From contig JBKQIY010000061.1 of assembly GCA_052148155.1 (NCBI GenBank), positions 1 through 42,553 of the forward strand: a DNA stretch of 42,553 nt, in the 5' to 3' direction. Shown one piece after another: positions 17,285 through 25,835 of the stretch. The position numbers were made by a program, and so were the translations under genes. A model generated the notes under the pieces. It saw nothing but the letters and a program-made list of their open reading frames with translations, was not told the DNA's origin and searched no databases. How positions within the stretch are numbered: position 1 is the stretch's first letter; every line of letters begins with the position of its first letter. This DNA is from JBBQER01 sp052148155. GTDB lineage: Bacteria > Actinomycetota > Acidimicrobiia > IMCC26256 > PALSA-610.

Positions 17285-17554
17285 GTGGCATGGCGTGACC
17301 GTCGAGAAGTTGGCCGAGCGTTCGCCGACCACGAGTTCCGGGCGGACGACGGAAGCTTGGAGGTCCGATGGGAACACAACGGAGTCGGTCGTGCACCTCG
17401 TTCGGAAGTCTGAGCTGCGTTCGCCGACCTCGAACACTTCATCATCACAGTGCTCGGCAACGCACGACGTCCGCTGGCCTTCGACTCAGCGCCCGCGACG
17501 ACGCGTGACCCGCTCGACGTGCAAGATCGGTTTTCGTGGGTGCACCAGGCCTAG
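17285..17554 (+). pseudogene. Coding-like frame split by TGA, family unknown
   Basis: From GTG 17285 the plus strand reads VAWRDRREVGRAFADHEF and GSLEVRWEHNGVGRAPRSEV, then TGA at 17411-17413. It then continues in the same register as AAFADLEHFIITVLGNARRP and LAFDSAPATTRD to TAG at 17552. Amino-acid make-up on both sides is convincing, so this looks like an 89-residue protein with a single nonsense change. No family is recognised. It ends against the converging ABC permease gene. Confidence 0.4.
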
Positions 17555-18321
17555 AAAGTGACTTTCGTGTCGGTGAAGCGGAACCGTGTGAGCGACACCG
17601 CCGCAAAGGTGAGACTCATCGCGAGGAGCACGCAACAGGGCAGGACGATCGCCGGATAGCTGTGACCGTCAAGGATGACGGACCGAAATCCGCGCATGAC
17701 CCAGTAGGTGGGTGTTGCGGGCGCGATCGCGCGAGCCCACGGTGGGAGGACCTCGAGTGGGACGAGCGCCCCGCCGAGCGCGCCGAACAGGACCAGGCCG
17801 CCGAACGCGAGCGCGCTGGCTTGTTGGATGGTGTGAGACAGGGCCGTGATCATCACGCCCAACAGGACGAGACACGTCGCGAACGCCGCGACGAGTGGAA
17901 CGAGCGTTGAGAGCGGTCCGCGGCTTCTGAGATGGAAGAGGGGGACGCCGATCGCGAAGATGACGAGGAACTGGGTGGCCGACACGGCGAGGAATGGAAG
18001 TGCTTTGCCGGTCATGATCTCGGCGGAGGTGGCGCGGCTGGCACGGAGCCGGTCCCAGGTGTTCCAGCCGTATTCGGAGAAGAACGCGAAGCTGGTCATC
18101 CCGACGATGTAGAAGCCGTTGGCGACGGCTTCGCCGGGCACGACTTGCTCGGCGCCGTTGGCTCCCGCGTGGCCGTGCGCGGCGAGCGCAAGCGCGACCA
18201 TCGGCTTGAGAAAACCCATCAGGATGAGCGGAAACACGACCAGGATCATGATGGGCAAAGGGTCGCGGGTGAGGAGGCGGAGCTCGTGACCGACGATCGA
18301 GATGGTCCGTCTAGGCGACAT
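17551..18321 (-). CDS. ABC-2 type transporter permease
   Basis: A 256-aa integral membrane protein with about six hydrophobic helices (for example IMILVVFPLILMGFL, QFLVIFAIGVPLF and CLVLLGVMITALS). The N-terminal cytosolic start ELRLLTRDPLPIMI is typical of ABC-2 exporters of the DrrB/NatB type. Its start overlaps the end of the upstream ATPase gene by 11 bp, so the pair is co-translated and forms one exporter. Substrates of this class are drugs, lipids or polysaccharides; nothing here selects one. Expression is probably set by the TetR operator at 19276. Confidence 0.9.
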   Translation of the reverse strand: MSPRRTISIVGHELRLLTRDPLPIMILVVFPLILMGFLKPMVALALAAHGHAGANGAEQVVPGEAVANGFYIVGMTSFAFFSEYGWNTWDRLRASRATSAEIMTGKALPFLAVSATQFLVIFAIGVPLFHLRSRGPLSTLVPLVAAFATCLVLLGVMITALSHTIQQASALAFGGLVLFGALGGALVPLEVLPPWARAIAPATPTYWVMRGFRSVILDGHSYPAIVLPCCVLLAMSLTFAAVSLTRFRFTDTKVTF

Positions 18322-19252
18322 TGGCTTGTTCTTCGATCGGGGTTTCGGTGAGGTCTTGGGTGAGTTGGAGGAACGCGGTTTCGAGGCTCGGTTGTAAGAC
18401 GGTCAGACCGCGAAGGTTCGCCGCGTGGCTATCGAGCCCGGCGAGGATGCTGGCGGTGACGGCTGCGGGGTCGTTGGTGTCGATCCGCACGCGTGATCCG
18501 CTGGTGGTGACCGTGGCACTCGGGGCCAGTCGGGCGAGGTCGGGCGCAGGTCCCTCGAACACGAGGTCGACAGCACCGACCGAGTGTTCGGCGATGACAT
18601 CGGTGAGGCTGCCGCGTGCGAGGAGCCGGCCGTGTTCGAGGATCGCGACGGACGCGTCGAGTTCGACGACCTCGGGGAAATAGTGGGTGGAGTACACGAC
18701 CGCAGCACCGTCGTGTGCGAGATTCCGTACGACACGCAGGAGCTGGGCGCGGGTCTGAACATCTGCACCCACGGTTGGCTCGTCGAGCAGGACCAGCGCC
18801 GGACGACCCACCAACGCGATCGCGGTGTGCAGCCGCCGCCGTTCGCCGCCGGACAACTCTTTCGCGCGCCGGTCGAGCAGTTCGCTGAGACCGAGCGTTT
18901 CGGCAAGCTCGTCGATCGCGGCACGTGCCTGCCTGCGACCCAGCCCGGCTACGCCCATGAAAAGTCGCAGGTTGTCCCGACAAGACAGTGTCGGATAGAC
19001 ACCGGTGTCTTGGGGAGCGAGTCCGAGGCGGGCCCGCGCTCGGCGCGGCTCGGCGAACGCATCGATTCCGCCGATCACGACACACCCCGAGTCGGCGCTG
19101 CGTAACCCAGCGACGATCGACACGAGCGTCGTCTTGCCGGCACCGTTGCGCCCCAACAGCGCCGTGATCTCGCCTTCGGCGACGTTCAGGTCTACCGCGT
19201 CCAATGCCTGACGCGCCCCGTAGGCCTTCGAGAGCCCCTGCACGTCGAGCAT
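18311..19252 (-). CDS. ABC exporter ATP-binding subunit (DrrA-like)
   Basis: A 313-aa protein. ATG 19252 is chosen for the GGGGA site; the longer frame to 19321 runs through the operator. Walker A is GRNGAGKTT (about 34-42), with the Q-loop in LAPQDTG, the signature LSGGERRRLH, Walker B VLLDEPTVG and the switch His in STHYFPE. A C-terminal domain of about 90 residues, ending in an ETAFLQLT-type motif, is typical of drug-exporter (DrrA/CcmA) ATPases. It works with the overlapping permease. It is divergent from the TetR gene and so probably repressed by it. Confidence 0.93.
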   Translation of the reverse strand: MLDVQGLSKAYGARQALDAVDLNVAEGEITALLGRNGAGKTTLVSIVAGLRSADSGCVVIGGIDAFAEPRRARARLGLAPQDTGVYPTLSCRDNLRLFMGVAGLGRRQARAAIDELAETLGLSELLDRRAKELSGGERRRLHTAIALVGRPALVLLDEPTVGADVQTRAQLLRVVRNLAHDGAAVVYSTHYFPEVVELDASVAILEHGRLLARGSLTDVIAEHSVGAVDLVFEGPAPDLARLAPSATVTTSGSRVRIDTNDPAAVTASILAGLDSHAANLRGLTVLQPSLETAFLQLTQDLTETPIEEQANVA

Positions 19253-19275
19253 GCGTCCCCGTTCGCAACGGTATC

Positions 19276-19307
19276 GTATTCTAGATACGGTTCTGTATCT
19301 AGAATAC
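19276..19307. promoter_or_regulatory. Perfect inverted repeat, probable TetR operator
   Basis: GTATTCTAGATAC at 19276-19288 and its exact reverse complement GTATCTAGAATAC at 19295-19307 are separated by 6 bases. It is the most AT-rich spot of the neighbourhood. It lies 23 bp before the exporter ATPase start and 45 bp before the TetR start, so one repressor site could block both divergent promoters. Each arm also contains the palindromic core TCTAGA or CTAGA. Confidence 0.85.
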
Positions 19308-19352
19308 AGTAAGGGACCCAAGTGTCAACCTCGGATCACGACGAGGTGCTGT

Positions 19353-19982
19353 GTGACGGTCGAGCGGTGGACGCCTGAGCGCAGGATGGAACGCACCCGA
19401 GCGGCGCTGATCGCCTCCGCTCGGCATGTCTTCGCGACGCGTGGCTTCGAGGGCGCGTCGCTCGACGAGATCGCGGACGCGGCGGGCTACACGCGCGGTG
19501 CGATTTACAAGCACTTCGCGAACAAAGAGGACCTCTTCTTCGCGGTTGGCGACGCCGTCAACACCGAGGTACTCGACATCTTCGTCGAGCAACTCGAGAT
19601 AGAAGGAGATGTCGACAACCGACAGACCGCGGCGACATGGTTCAAGGCGTTGACCGGAGACAAGGAGATTTGGGCGCTGAGCCTCGAGTTCAGCCTCTAC
19701 CAGTATCGCAACCCGGCCGCGAGGGAACGCTCCGCCGGACGGCGACGCCAGCAGCGTGCAACGGTCGCCACGCTCATGGAGCACTACACGACCGAGATGG
19801 GCTACACGCTCAGGCTTCCAGCAGAGACCATCGCCGCGATCCTGCTCATCGCCTCGGACGGGTTCGTACAAGCCGCACGAATCGACACCGACACCGAAGA
19901 ACTCTTCGCTACCTTCCTTGACCTCTTCATCCCGGCGGTCATGGAAGGCCCGCAGACCAGAGACGACCAAACAACGGACTGA
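19353..19982 (+). CDS. TetR-family transcriptional regulator
   Basis: A 209-aa protein from GTG 19353 with GAGG upstream; ATG 19386 is an alternative. The N-terminal helix-turn-helix is clear: ALIASARHVFATRGFEGAS, LDEIADAAGYTRGAIYKHF, then NKEDLFFAV. The C-terminal ligand domain (about 75-200) ends with LFATFLDLFIPAV. TetR proteins bind inverted repeats as dimers and release DNA on binding a small molecule. The divergent exporter and the perfect repeat at 19276-19307 make the classic autoregulated efflux arrangement. The inducer is unknown. Confidence 0.93.
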   Translation: MTVERWTPERRMERTRAALIASARHVFATRGFEGASLDEIADAAGYTRGAIYKHFANKEDLFFAVGDAVNTEVLDIFVEQLEIEGDVDNRQTAATWFKALTGDKEIWALSLEFSLYQYRNPAARERSAGRRRQQRATVATLMEHYTTEMGYTLRLPAETIAAILLIASDGFVQAARIDTDTEELFATFLDLFIPAVMEGPQTRDDQTTD

Positions 19983-20393
19983 CGGGCAGAACAGCGGATC
20001 CGACCGGCCGAGTCCTGCACGGGCATCTTCCGCCGGGCCGCTCAATGAAAGGCCAGCGCGCATTCGCCTGAAGGTCGCGGGCAACGGTCCAGAGATGTCT
20101 GACGGGCGTGAGATGCCAGACCAGATTTGGCTGCTCGCGACGTGATCTTCACCGGCACCCGCCGACGTCGGCGCGACGTCGAAGCCGCCAGGTTGGTTCA
20201 GGTCAGCGAGCCCGCCGACGTTGAATCGAAACATCGCCACCGTCGCCATCGCCTCAGCGCACTTCAGCCGCGTACGGCTCACCGCGCGGGTGTGACATTG
20301 GTCACCACTCTCGCGAGTTCTCGCGACCGGGACGGCACGGCGGTCGACGTTCAGTGCGATGGCGTTCAACCCACTCGCCGGAAGCGACTCGAC
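19983..20393. other. Intergenic stretch, no gene supported
   Basis: About 410 bases. The minus strand between about 20255 and 19995 has coding-like composition (MATVAMFRFNVGGLADLNQ and GFDVAPTSAGAGEDHVA), but the frame has no proper end before it runs antisense into the TetR gene, so I do not call it. No RNA gene or hairpin was recognised. Confidence 0.3.
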
Positions 20394-21203
20394 GTGACCT
20401 CACAGTCCACACGCCTCGGACTCGGCGTGGGGATCACCAACCCTCGCCTCACCACTGCGAAGCGGGGAATTGCGGTCGAGGTCGCGACCCGACTCGCTGC
20501 CATGACCGACACGCCCGTCTGTCTCGTCGGCGCCGACCCGACCGACCGCGACGTCGACCGTCACCTTCCGCAGCTCGCCCGAGCCTGGGGCAAACCGTCC
20601 CGCATCCAAGTCACACGCGGGCCACATCATGTCGACGTCGCGACGTTCTCGCGCTCCCGTATCTGTGTTGTGTCGGTCTCCGACCGCGAAAGTCTCGACC
20701 TCGTGTTCCCCACCCTGCAGGAACGTTTCCGCTTCCTGATCGTCGACGCTCCATCACGAGCCGGGATGGGCGTCGGCATTGCCGGCGTGTTGCTCGACTG
20801 GCTCGACGCCCTCTTCGTCGCCACCGCGCTCGACGCCGGAGAGCTCGCCGAAACCCGGCGCTTCGTCGAACATCTCGGCGCCCGACCGACCGCGCAACAT
20901 GTCGACGTCCGAGTCGTCGCGATCGGCGAGCCTGCCGGACGTGGGCTCGCGCGCCGCCAGCTCGAGACCCGCTTGGCCGCCCTGCCCACGATCGGCCGCG
21001 TCCCCAGGCTCGGGGCTGGCGTTGCCAATCACGACAGGATCGCCGATCCCGAACACGACGACGCGTTCCGCCCCATCATTCGCTGGATCATCGACCGCCA
21101 AGCCCGACCGGCTCGAGATCCGGTACGTCACCTCGCTGCCGAACACGATGGAGGCGACGGACACGTCGCGAATCGGCTCTATCGCGAAACCTCCAGGCGA
21201 TAG
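20394..21203 (+). CDS. MinD/ParA-like protein with degenerate Walker A
   Basis: A 269-aa protein from GTG 20394, with a GGAAG site. The deviant Walker A region of ParA/MinD proteins (PKGGxGKT) is here NPRLTTAKRG: one Lys remains, but the glycines and the signature Lys/Thr are gone. The following parts of the fold are kept: AVEVATRLA, CLVGADPTDRDVDRHL (switch I), FLIVDAPSRAG (switch II) and LDALFVATALDAGELAETRRF. It may be a pseudo-ATPase, perhaps regulating partitioning, polarity or pilus assembly as CpaE-like proteins do. It ends one base before the convergent methyltransferase gene. Calling it inactive is inference from missing residues. Confidence 0.75.
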   Translation: MTSQSTRLGLGVGITNPRLTTAKRGIAVEVATRLAAMTDTPVCLVGADPTDRDVDRHLPQLARAWGKPSRIQVTRGPHHVDVATFSRSRICVVSVSDRESLDLVFPTLQERFRFLIVDAPSRAGMGVGIAGVLLDWLDALFVATALDAGELAETRRFVEHLGARPTAQHVDVRVVAIGEPAGRGLARRQLETRLAALPTIGRVPRLGAGVANHDRIADPEHDDAFRPIIRWIIDRQARPARDPVRHLAAEHDGGDGHVANRLYRETSRR

Positions 21204-21204
21204 C

Positions 21205-22191
21205 TCACTTCGCGGCGAGGAAGCACCGACGCCCGCCACCCCGATAGAGCCCGCTCGCCGTGGCCTCGGACGCGACGATTTCGACGACCTCGCGGAAACC
21301 CGCGTAGCGCAACGCGTCGATCGCACCTCGATAGGTCGGATGGAACTCCCACGATTCGCTGCCCTCGTGAGGATGTGACGCGTCCTTGGTATCGAACAGC
21401 ACAAAGCCGGAGAAGGGCTCTTCGTGACAGATCGTGTCCACGATCGCGAATCGTTCACAGAGCTCGTACGTGCGCTGGAGGAGACGCAACGGGTCAGTCA
21501 CGTGATACAGCACCCCGAGGTTCAACACGATGTCCCAGCGGCGCTGGTCATCGAACGACATCGCGTCGGCGACATCGAACCGCGTCGTTTCGAGACCAAA
21601 GTAATCACGCAGAAATCGCGCCTGCTCGATGTTGTGTGCCCGCAGGTCGACGCCGTCGACCGCACGCGCACCTCGTTGTGCAAGGTCGAAGGCGAACCAG
21701 CCGCTGTTGCAGCCGAGATCAAGCACATTCATCTGCTGCATCTCGTCGCCAAGTATGCGCGCCAGCGTCCCGCTGATCAGGTCCGTGCGGAACTGCATGC
21801 GCTGCGCGTTGTCGTCTGCGAAGATCGCCGCGCCGAAGTTATCGGTGAACTCCATCGTGTTCACCACGGGATCCCCGAGCGCGAACGGCACATACCACGG
21901 GCCAAGATCAGCCAACTTCGCTCGCAGCGCATCGACCGGCATGGCTCGCGTTGCTCGGTGCATAAACGGCGGCGACGTACACTCGACGTCGCGGACGATA
22001 CGCGGCAAAAGGTACTCGGCCGGTCGTGTCCCGGTCTGGCTTGCGCGCCAGAGCTTGTACCGCTCCTGCGAGGTGCCGATATCGGGTTCAGCACCGGGGA
22101 TCGCGCTCACCAAGTGCTCGTCGAGTGAGAGCGCGGGCCCGAGACCGTCTCCCGTGCCGATACCGGTTCGGAGCCGTTCGACGAGGCTCAC
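21205..22191 (-). CDS. SAM-dependent methyltransferase, CmoB/DUF1698-like
   Basis: A 328-aa protein from GTG 22191 behind GAGGG. Motif I is NVLDLGCNSGWFAFDLAQRG (about 165-184), followed by VDGVDLRAHNIEQARFLR, then IVLNLGVLYHVTDPLRLLQ and a late SWEFHPTYRGAIDALRYAG. This matches the CmoB-like branch, where the domain follows a long N-terminal region. CmoB itself carboxymethylates tRNA, but most members in actinobacteria act on small molecules or glycans, so the substrate is open. Confidence 0.85.
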   Translation of the reverse strand: MSLVERLRTGIGTGDGLGPALSLDEHLVSAIPGAEPDIGTSQERYKLWRASQTGTRPAEYLLPRIVRDVECTSPPFMHRATRAMPVDALRAKLADLGPWYVPFALGDPVVNTMEFTDNFGAAIFADDNAQRMQFRTDLISGTLARILGDEMQQMNVLDLGCNSGWFAFDLAQRGARAVDGVDLRAHNIEQARFLRDYFGLETTRFDVADAMSFDDQRRWDIVLNLGVLYHVTDPLRLLQRTYELCERFAIVDTICHEEPFSGFVLFDTKDASHPHEGSESWEFHPTYRGAIDALRYAGFREVVEIVASEATASGLYRGGGRRCFLAAK

Positions 22192-22436
22192 ATCCGACCC
22201 TCGACGCGCATCTCACGGCTGGTCGTGGTGGTTCGTCGGTACGTGAGCATTGAGCGATGATCGTACCCGTCGAACAGAACCCGAAAATCGGGGAGTCTTG
22301 TCGCACGAGTGGTTGTCTGGCAGGTTCTTGTCGGTACCGATGGATGAACACGAACGGCGAGGGCAGGAGGAGACTTCTTGTTCGTTCGTTCCGAACCGCG
22401 ACCGCGCCGGCGCTGACGTCGTCGTGCGGCGCGGAC

Positions 22437-22670
22437 ATGACCGGGGAAGCGGCCGCAGAGGCGACGGCACGGACGTCGCGAGCATTGGGATCGGACGCGT
22501 GGCCTCGCACACAACATCGCGTCTGTGTCCCGCGTCGGTCAGACGCGGGACGCGAAAGCTACGACGCCCCCACAGGGTGGCGTTTCGTGGCGACGTTGAC
22601 CGACCCGATGCCCGACATCGACCCGCGCCTCGTCGCCGCGCTTGGCCCACTCCCGGAAGGTCAGCTTTGA
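22437..22670 (+). CDS. Small hypothetical protein, overlaps next ORF
   Basis: A possible 77-aa protein from ATG 22437 with no good ribosome site; the frame is open back to 22257. The C-terminal half (PTGWRFVATLTDPMPDIDP, RLVAALGPLPEGQL) looks like real protein. Its TGA overlaps the TTG start of the next ORF (TTGA), which supports translation of both. The family is unknown. Confidence 0.4.
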   Translation: MTGEAAAEATARTSRALGSDAWPRTQHRVCVPRRSDAGRESYDAPTGWRFVATLTDPMPDIDPRLVAALGPLPEGQL

Positions 22671-22867
22671 GCGCAGGACTACGCCCGGCCGACGTGCTCG
22701 CCATTCGCGACATTGCGCGAGGACGAATCACAACTCCGACCAGAACACGCTGCGCGACATGCAGACAGTTCGAGCCACAGCCATCGTCGATGGCGTCGAC
22801 CCGTCGGCGTGACACGCTCGCCCATGTGGTGAAGGTCACCACCGAGCGAAGCTGCGAACACGCCTGA
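22667..22867 (+). CDS. Small hypothetical protein with CxxC
   Basis: 66 aa from TTG 22667, which has a strong GGAAGG site 6 nt upstream and overlaps the previous stop by 3 nt. It reads LRPADVLAIRDIARGRITTP, then a CATC pair and a late Cys/His (ERSCEHA), so it could be a tiny zinc-binding protein. The family is unknown. The coupled arrangement with the 77-aa ORF is the main reason to call it. Confidence 0.4.
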   Translation: MSAGLRPADVLAIRDIARGRITTPTRTRCATCRQFEPQPSSMASTRRRDTLAHVVKVTTERSCEHA

Positions 22868-23100
22868 TCCTGCGTCGTGCCGGCCCGACCTCGCCGAGCA
22901 CCTACGACAACACGACGCGGATGGTCGCGCGCGCGTTCCAGTCCTCGGGCTCGCCCCAGCCGCTCGCGGACCACTCGTCAGGTGAAAAGACCTCACCGAC
23001 GAAGGGGCATGCCTCAAATCTCACGGGATCCGGAGACGCGGCCGCAGACCAGCATGATCGACCATTACGCTCCCCCACATCGCTTGCAGGGGGTGTCGGG

Positions 23101-24774
23101 TTGTTCAAACCACTCGTTGTGCTGCTGGCCGCGACGTGCCTCGCGGCCGCGAGCTGTTCGAGTTCCGCGAAGTCGGCGAGCCCGCCGTCATCGACGACGA
23201 CTGGCGCATCGTCGACCACGTCCGCGACGGTGCCCGGCGGCGCGTTCAAACCTCCCCTTTGTCCGACAACGGCCGGTCCGCCAGTCGACGCGGCGCGGGT
23301 GCCCGGCTCCAAATCGGACTACGACATCGTCTCGTTCGACGGGACAAAGATCCGGGCACATTGGTTCCCGTTGTCGAAATTTCCGCCGGGGGGCACTGCT
23401 CCGACCGTCTTGAAGGGCCCGGGCTGGGGCCAATCCGGGGACACCAACACGACGTCGACGAACTACGGCCTGTTCGGAGATCTGAGCATCCGCGCACTGC
23501 ACGACGCCGGCTACAACGTACTGACATGGGATCCGCGCGGCTTCGGGAAGTCCGGCGGAACGGTCGAAACCGACAGCGCCGACTTTGAGGGCCGCGACGT
23601 CGAGCAACTGATCTCGTGGGTCGCGCAGCAACCCGGCGTGCAGCTCGACGCGCCCGGCAACCCGCGCATGGGAATGGTGGGCGCGTCGTACGGCGGCGGC
23701 ATCCAGCTGATCACCGCCGCGATCGACTGCCGCGTCGACGCGATCGTGCCGCAGATTGCGTGGAACTCTCTCGGGACCAGCCTCTTTCCGGCGCAGACCG
23801 TAAAACGCGGTTGGGGCGATCTGCTCTACAACGCGGCCGCGGGCCGCCCGCTCGATCCGCACATCACCAGCGCGCACACCGAAGGTGACGCAACCGGCGT
23901 GGTGAGCGCGGCCGACCAGCAGTGGTTTCTCGACCGCGGCCCAGGCGACTTGGTGAACAAAATCAAGATACCGACGCTGTTCGAACAGGGAACGATCGAC
24001 ACGCTGTTCCCCCTCGAAGAAGCGGTGACCAACTACTCGATCCTGCGGGCCAACGGCGTACCCACCGCGATGCTGTGGATGTGCAGCGGGCACGGGGTAT
24101 GCCTCACCAACCCGGGCAACCCGAACCTGGCGGGCGACGCCGCGATCGCGTGGCTGAATCGCTACGTAAAGAACGACACGCAGCAACGACTCGGCGCGCC
24201 GTTCGAGTACGTCGACCAGAACGGTGTCGAGTACACCGCAAATCAGTATCCGCTGCCGGCCGCGTCGCCCATCGTGGCAGACGGTAGCGGCACCCTCACG
24301 CTGGTCGCTGGCGGCGGTTCGGGCCCGGCGCACGCGACCGGCAATACCGGTGTGCTCGGCGGGGCCGCACTTCCTATCACGCCGAGCATGGCGTCACACG
24401 CGCTGAACATTTCGATCACGGCTCCGAACGCCGCCAACATCGTCGGGGCACCAACGCTGACGCTCCGCTACACGGGAACGTCGCCCGCTGGTGTCAGCCC
24501 GACCCGCGTCTTCGCGCAACTTGTTGATGACACCACCGGAATCGTGGTCGGAAATCAGATCACGCCGATCGACGTGACCCTCGACGGCAAGGCTCACACG
24601 ACAACGGTGCCACTCGAGATCGTTGCCTTCACCGCAAAACCCGGCGCGCACTTGACGCTGCAGCTCGTCGCAACCACCACCGCATACGCCATACCGCGAC
24701 TGGGCGGCACGATCGCCTTCAGCTCCGTGCACATCGATCTGCCAACCGTCACGGGTGTCACCCGTCAGGTCTAG
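23101..24774 (+). CDS. Secreted CocE/NonD-family alpha/beta-hydrolase
   Basis: A 557-aa protein. TTG 23101 after CAGGGGG is preferred because it opens directly into a lipoprotein signal (LFKPLVVLLAATCLAAASC); the frame stays open to 22921. After a Ser/Thr linker, the alpha/beta-hydrolase domain has the nucleophile in GASYGGG, an acid in EQGTIDTLFPLEEA and the His in CSGHGVC. The C-terminal 150 residues form the galactose-binding-like jelly roll found in X-Pro dipeptidyl-peptidase and cocaine-esterase relatives (ALNISITAPNAANIVGAPTL). Such enzymes cleave esters or acyl-peptide bonds; here it would be membrane-tethered and extracytoplasmic. Its stop shares CTAG with the stop of the convergent crotonase gene. 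Confidence 0.9.
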   Translation: MFKPLVVLLAATCLAAASCSSSAKSASPPSSTTTGASSTTSATVPGGAFKPPLCPTTAGPPVDAARVPGSKSDYDIVSFDGTKIRAHWFPLSKFPPGGTAPTVLKGPGWGQSGDTNTTSTNYGLFGDLSIRALHDAGYNVLTWDPRGFGKSGGTVETDSADFEGRDVEQLISWVAQQPGVQLDAPGNPRMGMVGASYGGGIQLITAAIDCRVDAIVPQIAWNSLGTSLFPAQTVKRGWGDLLYNAAAGRPLDPHITSAHTEGDATGVVSAADQQWFLDRGPGDLVNKIKIPTLFEQGTIDTLFPLEEAVTNYSILRANGVPTAMLWMCSGHGVCLTNPGNPNLAGDAAIAWLNRYVKNDTQQRLGAPFEYVDQNGVEYTANQYPLPAASPIVADGSGTLTLVAGGGSGPAHATGNTGVLGGAALPITPSMASHALNISITAPNAANIVGAPTLTLRYTGTSPAGVSPTRVFAQLVDDTTGIVVGNQITPIDVTLDGKAHTTTVPLEIVAFTAKPGAHLTLQLVATTTAYAIPRLGGTIAFSSVHIDLPTVTGVTRQV

Positions 24775-25604
24775 CTGGGCTCAGCCGTGCGGTAATCGCC
24801 GAACGGAGCGTCGCGCTCTTGCAGCGCGGTCGTGAGCCCGCGCTCGCGCGCCGCGCCGACGAATTGGCGCATCGCGGTGGTGTGGGTCCCGAGTGCACAG
24901 AGCTCGGTCCCCGCCCGGATCCCGGCGCGCATTCCCATCATGTCCATCTGGCGGTGAACGACACGCTTGTTGAGCTGTAACAGTTCACTGGGCACCATCG
25001 CGATCCGGCGTGCGACCTCCAGGACGCGTGCGTCGAGCTCGTCGGCTGGGAACGCGTCGTTGGCCCATCCGAGCTCGACTGCTTGCACGCCGGAGATCGA
25101 GTCGCCCGTGAGCATCATCTCCATCGCTTTGCGCATGCCGAGGAACCACACATGGAAATGCATGTCGGGCACCCCGAAACGCACCGCCGGATATCCCATC
25201 TGCGCGTCTTCGGCCATGTAGACAAGATCGCATCCGGTCGCGAGCTCGCTCGCGCCGGCGAGGCAGTATCCGTGCACCTGCGCGATGACCGGCTTGGCGA
25301 GATCCCAGATGCTCATCCAGCCTTCGGTGACGTGGCGCGGCCACGCTCCTTCTCCGCCCGGCGTGTAATACGGCATCTCCTGGCCTTCGTTGCCACCGCC
25401 GAGGTCGTATCCCGCCGAGAACGACGGACCCGCGCCGCGAATGATCGTGACCGAGACATCCGGATCCTGGTCGTGTACGCGCAGGGTCTCGAGGATCGCT
25501 CCTCGCAGCGGATGGATCAAACTGTTGCGCTTTTCGGGCCGGTTCATCGTGATGCGCCGAACCAACGGCAACGGTTCATCGACCAAGATCACGTCTTCGC
25601 TCAT
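24771..25604 (-). CDS. Enoyl-CoA hydratase/isomerase (crotonase) family protein
   Basis: A 277-aa protein from ATG 25604. Crotonase marks: ITMNRPEKRNSL, the oxyanion-hole segment FSAGYDLGGG, IAQVHGYCLAGASELATGCD (second oxyanion Gly and the Glu equivalent to catalytic Glu144), then MGYPAVRFGVPD, where the second acid is Asp rather than Glu. A C-terminal ALQERDAPFGDYRT follows. Family members hydrate, isomerise or cleave acyl-CoA thioesters; one retained Glu suggests activity, but the reaction is not predictable. No adjacent acyl-CoA gene shares its transcript. Confidence 0.9.
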   Translation of the reverse strand: MSEDVILVDEPLPLVRRITMNRPEKRNSLIHPLRGAILETLRVHDQDPDVSVTIIRGAGPSFSAGYDLGGGNEGQEMPYYTPGGEGAWPRHVTEGWMSIWDLAKPVIAQVHGYCLAGASELATGCDLVYMAEDAQMGYPAVRFGVPDMHFHVWFLGMRKAMEMMLTGDSISGVQAVELGWANDAFPADELDARVLEVARRIAMVPSELLQLNKRVVHRQMDMMGMRAGIRAGTELCALGTHTTAMRQFVGAARERGLTTALQERDAPFGDYRTAEPS

Positions 25605-25631
25605 CGCTGGAAGCTAGCCGAGTACCAGCAA

Positions 25632-25835
25632 TCAGCCCGGCTTGGCGACGACCTGCGCGGTCGAGGGGAAGAAGGCACCGTCGGCGCATTGGTGCACGCG
25701 TGCGCTCCGAACGCAGATCGTCACGCGGCCAGGTGCACGCGCCGAGTCGGGCTCGCGCACGAAACTCACGCTGTTGTTCCCGACCGAGACGGTGACGACC
25801 TCACCGCATCCCTCGCACACAATCTCGCGCCGCAT
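25632..25835 (-). CDS. Small CxxC protein
   Basis: 67 aa from ATG 25835, preferred to the longer Arg/Ser-rich frame to 25940. It has one CEGC pair near the N-terminus (REIVCEGCGEVVTVSVG) and two later Cys (VTICVRSARVHQC), which would suit a small zinc ribbon. No clear ribosome site, so the start is uncertain. It ends 28 bp before the crotonase start on the same strand and may share its transcript. Function unknown. Confidence 0.6.
   Translation of the reverse strand: MRREIVCEGCGEVVTVSVGNNSVSFVREPDSARAPGRVTICVRSARVHQCADGAFFPSTAQVVAKPG

Noticed and set aside
2046..17413. TGA recoded as Trp, suggested by three in-frame TGAs in coding-like frames
   Set aside because: Many intact genes here end properly at TGA (cupin, sulfotransferase, ABC ATPase, epoxide hydrolase) and use TGG for Trp, so TGA is a normal stop.
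23188..24333. 381-aa minus-strand frame opposite the CocE hydrolase
   Set aside because: Antisense shadow; the plus strand carries the catalytic motifs.
24751..24765. Short hairpin ACGGGT-GTC-ACCCGT near the shared stops of the hydrolase and crotonase genes
   Set aside because: Only 6 bp, inside coding sequence and without a U-tract; too weak to call a terminator.
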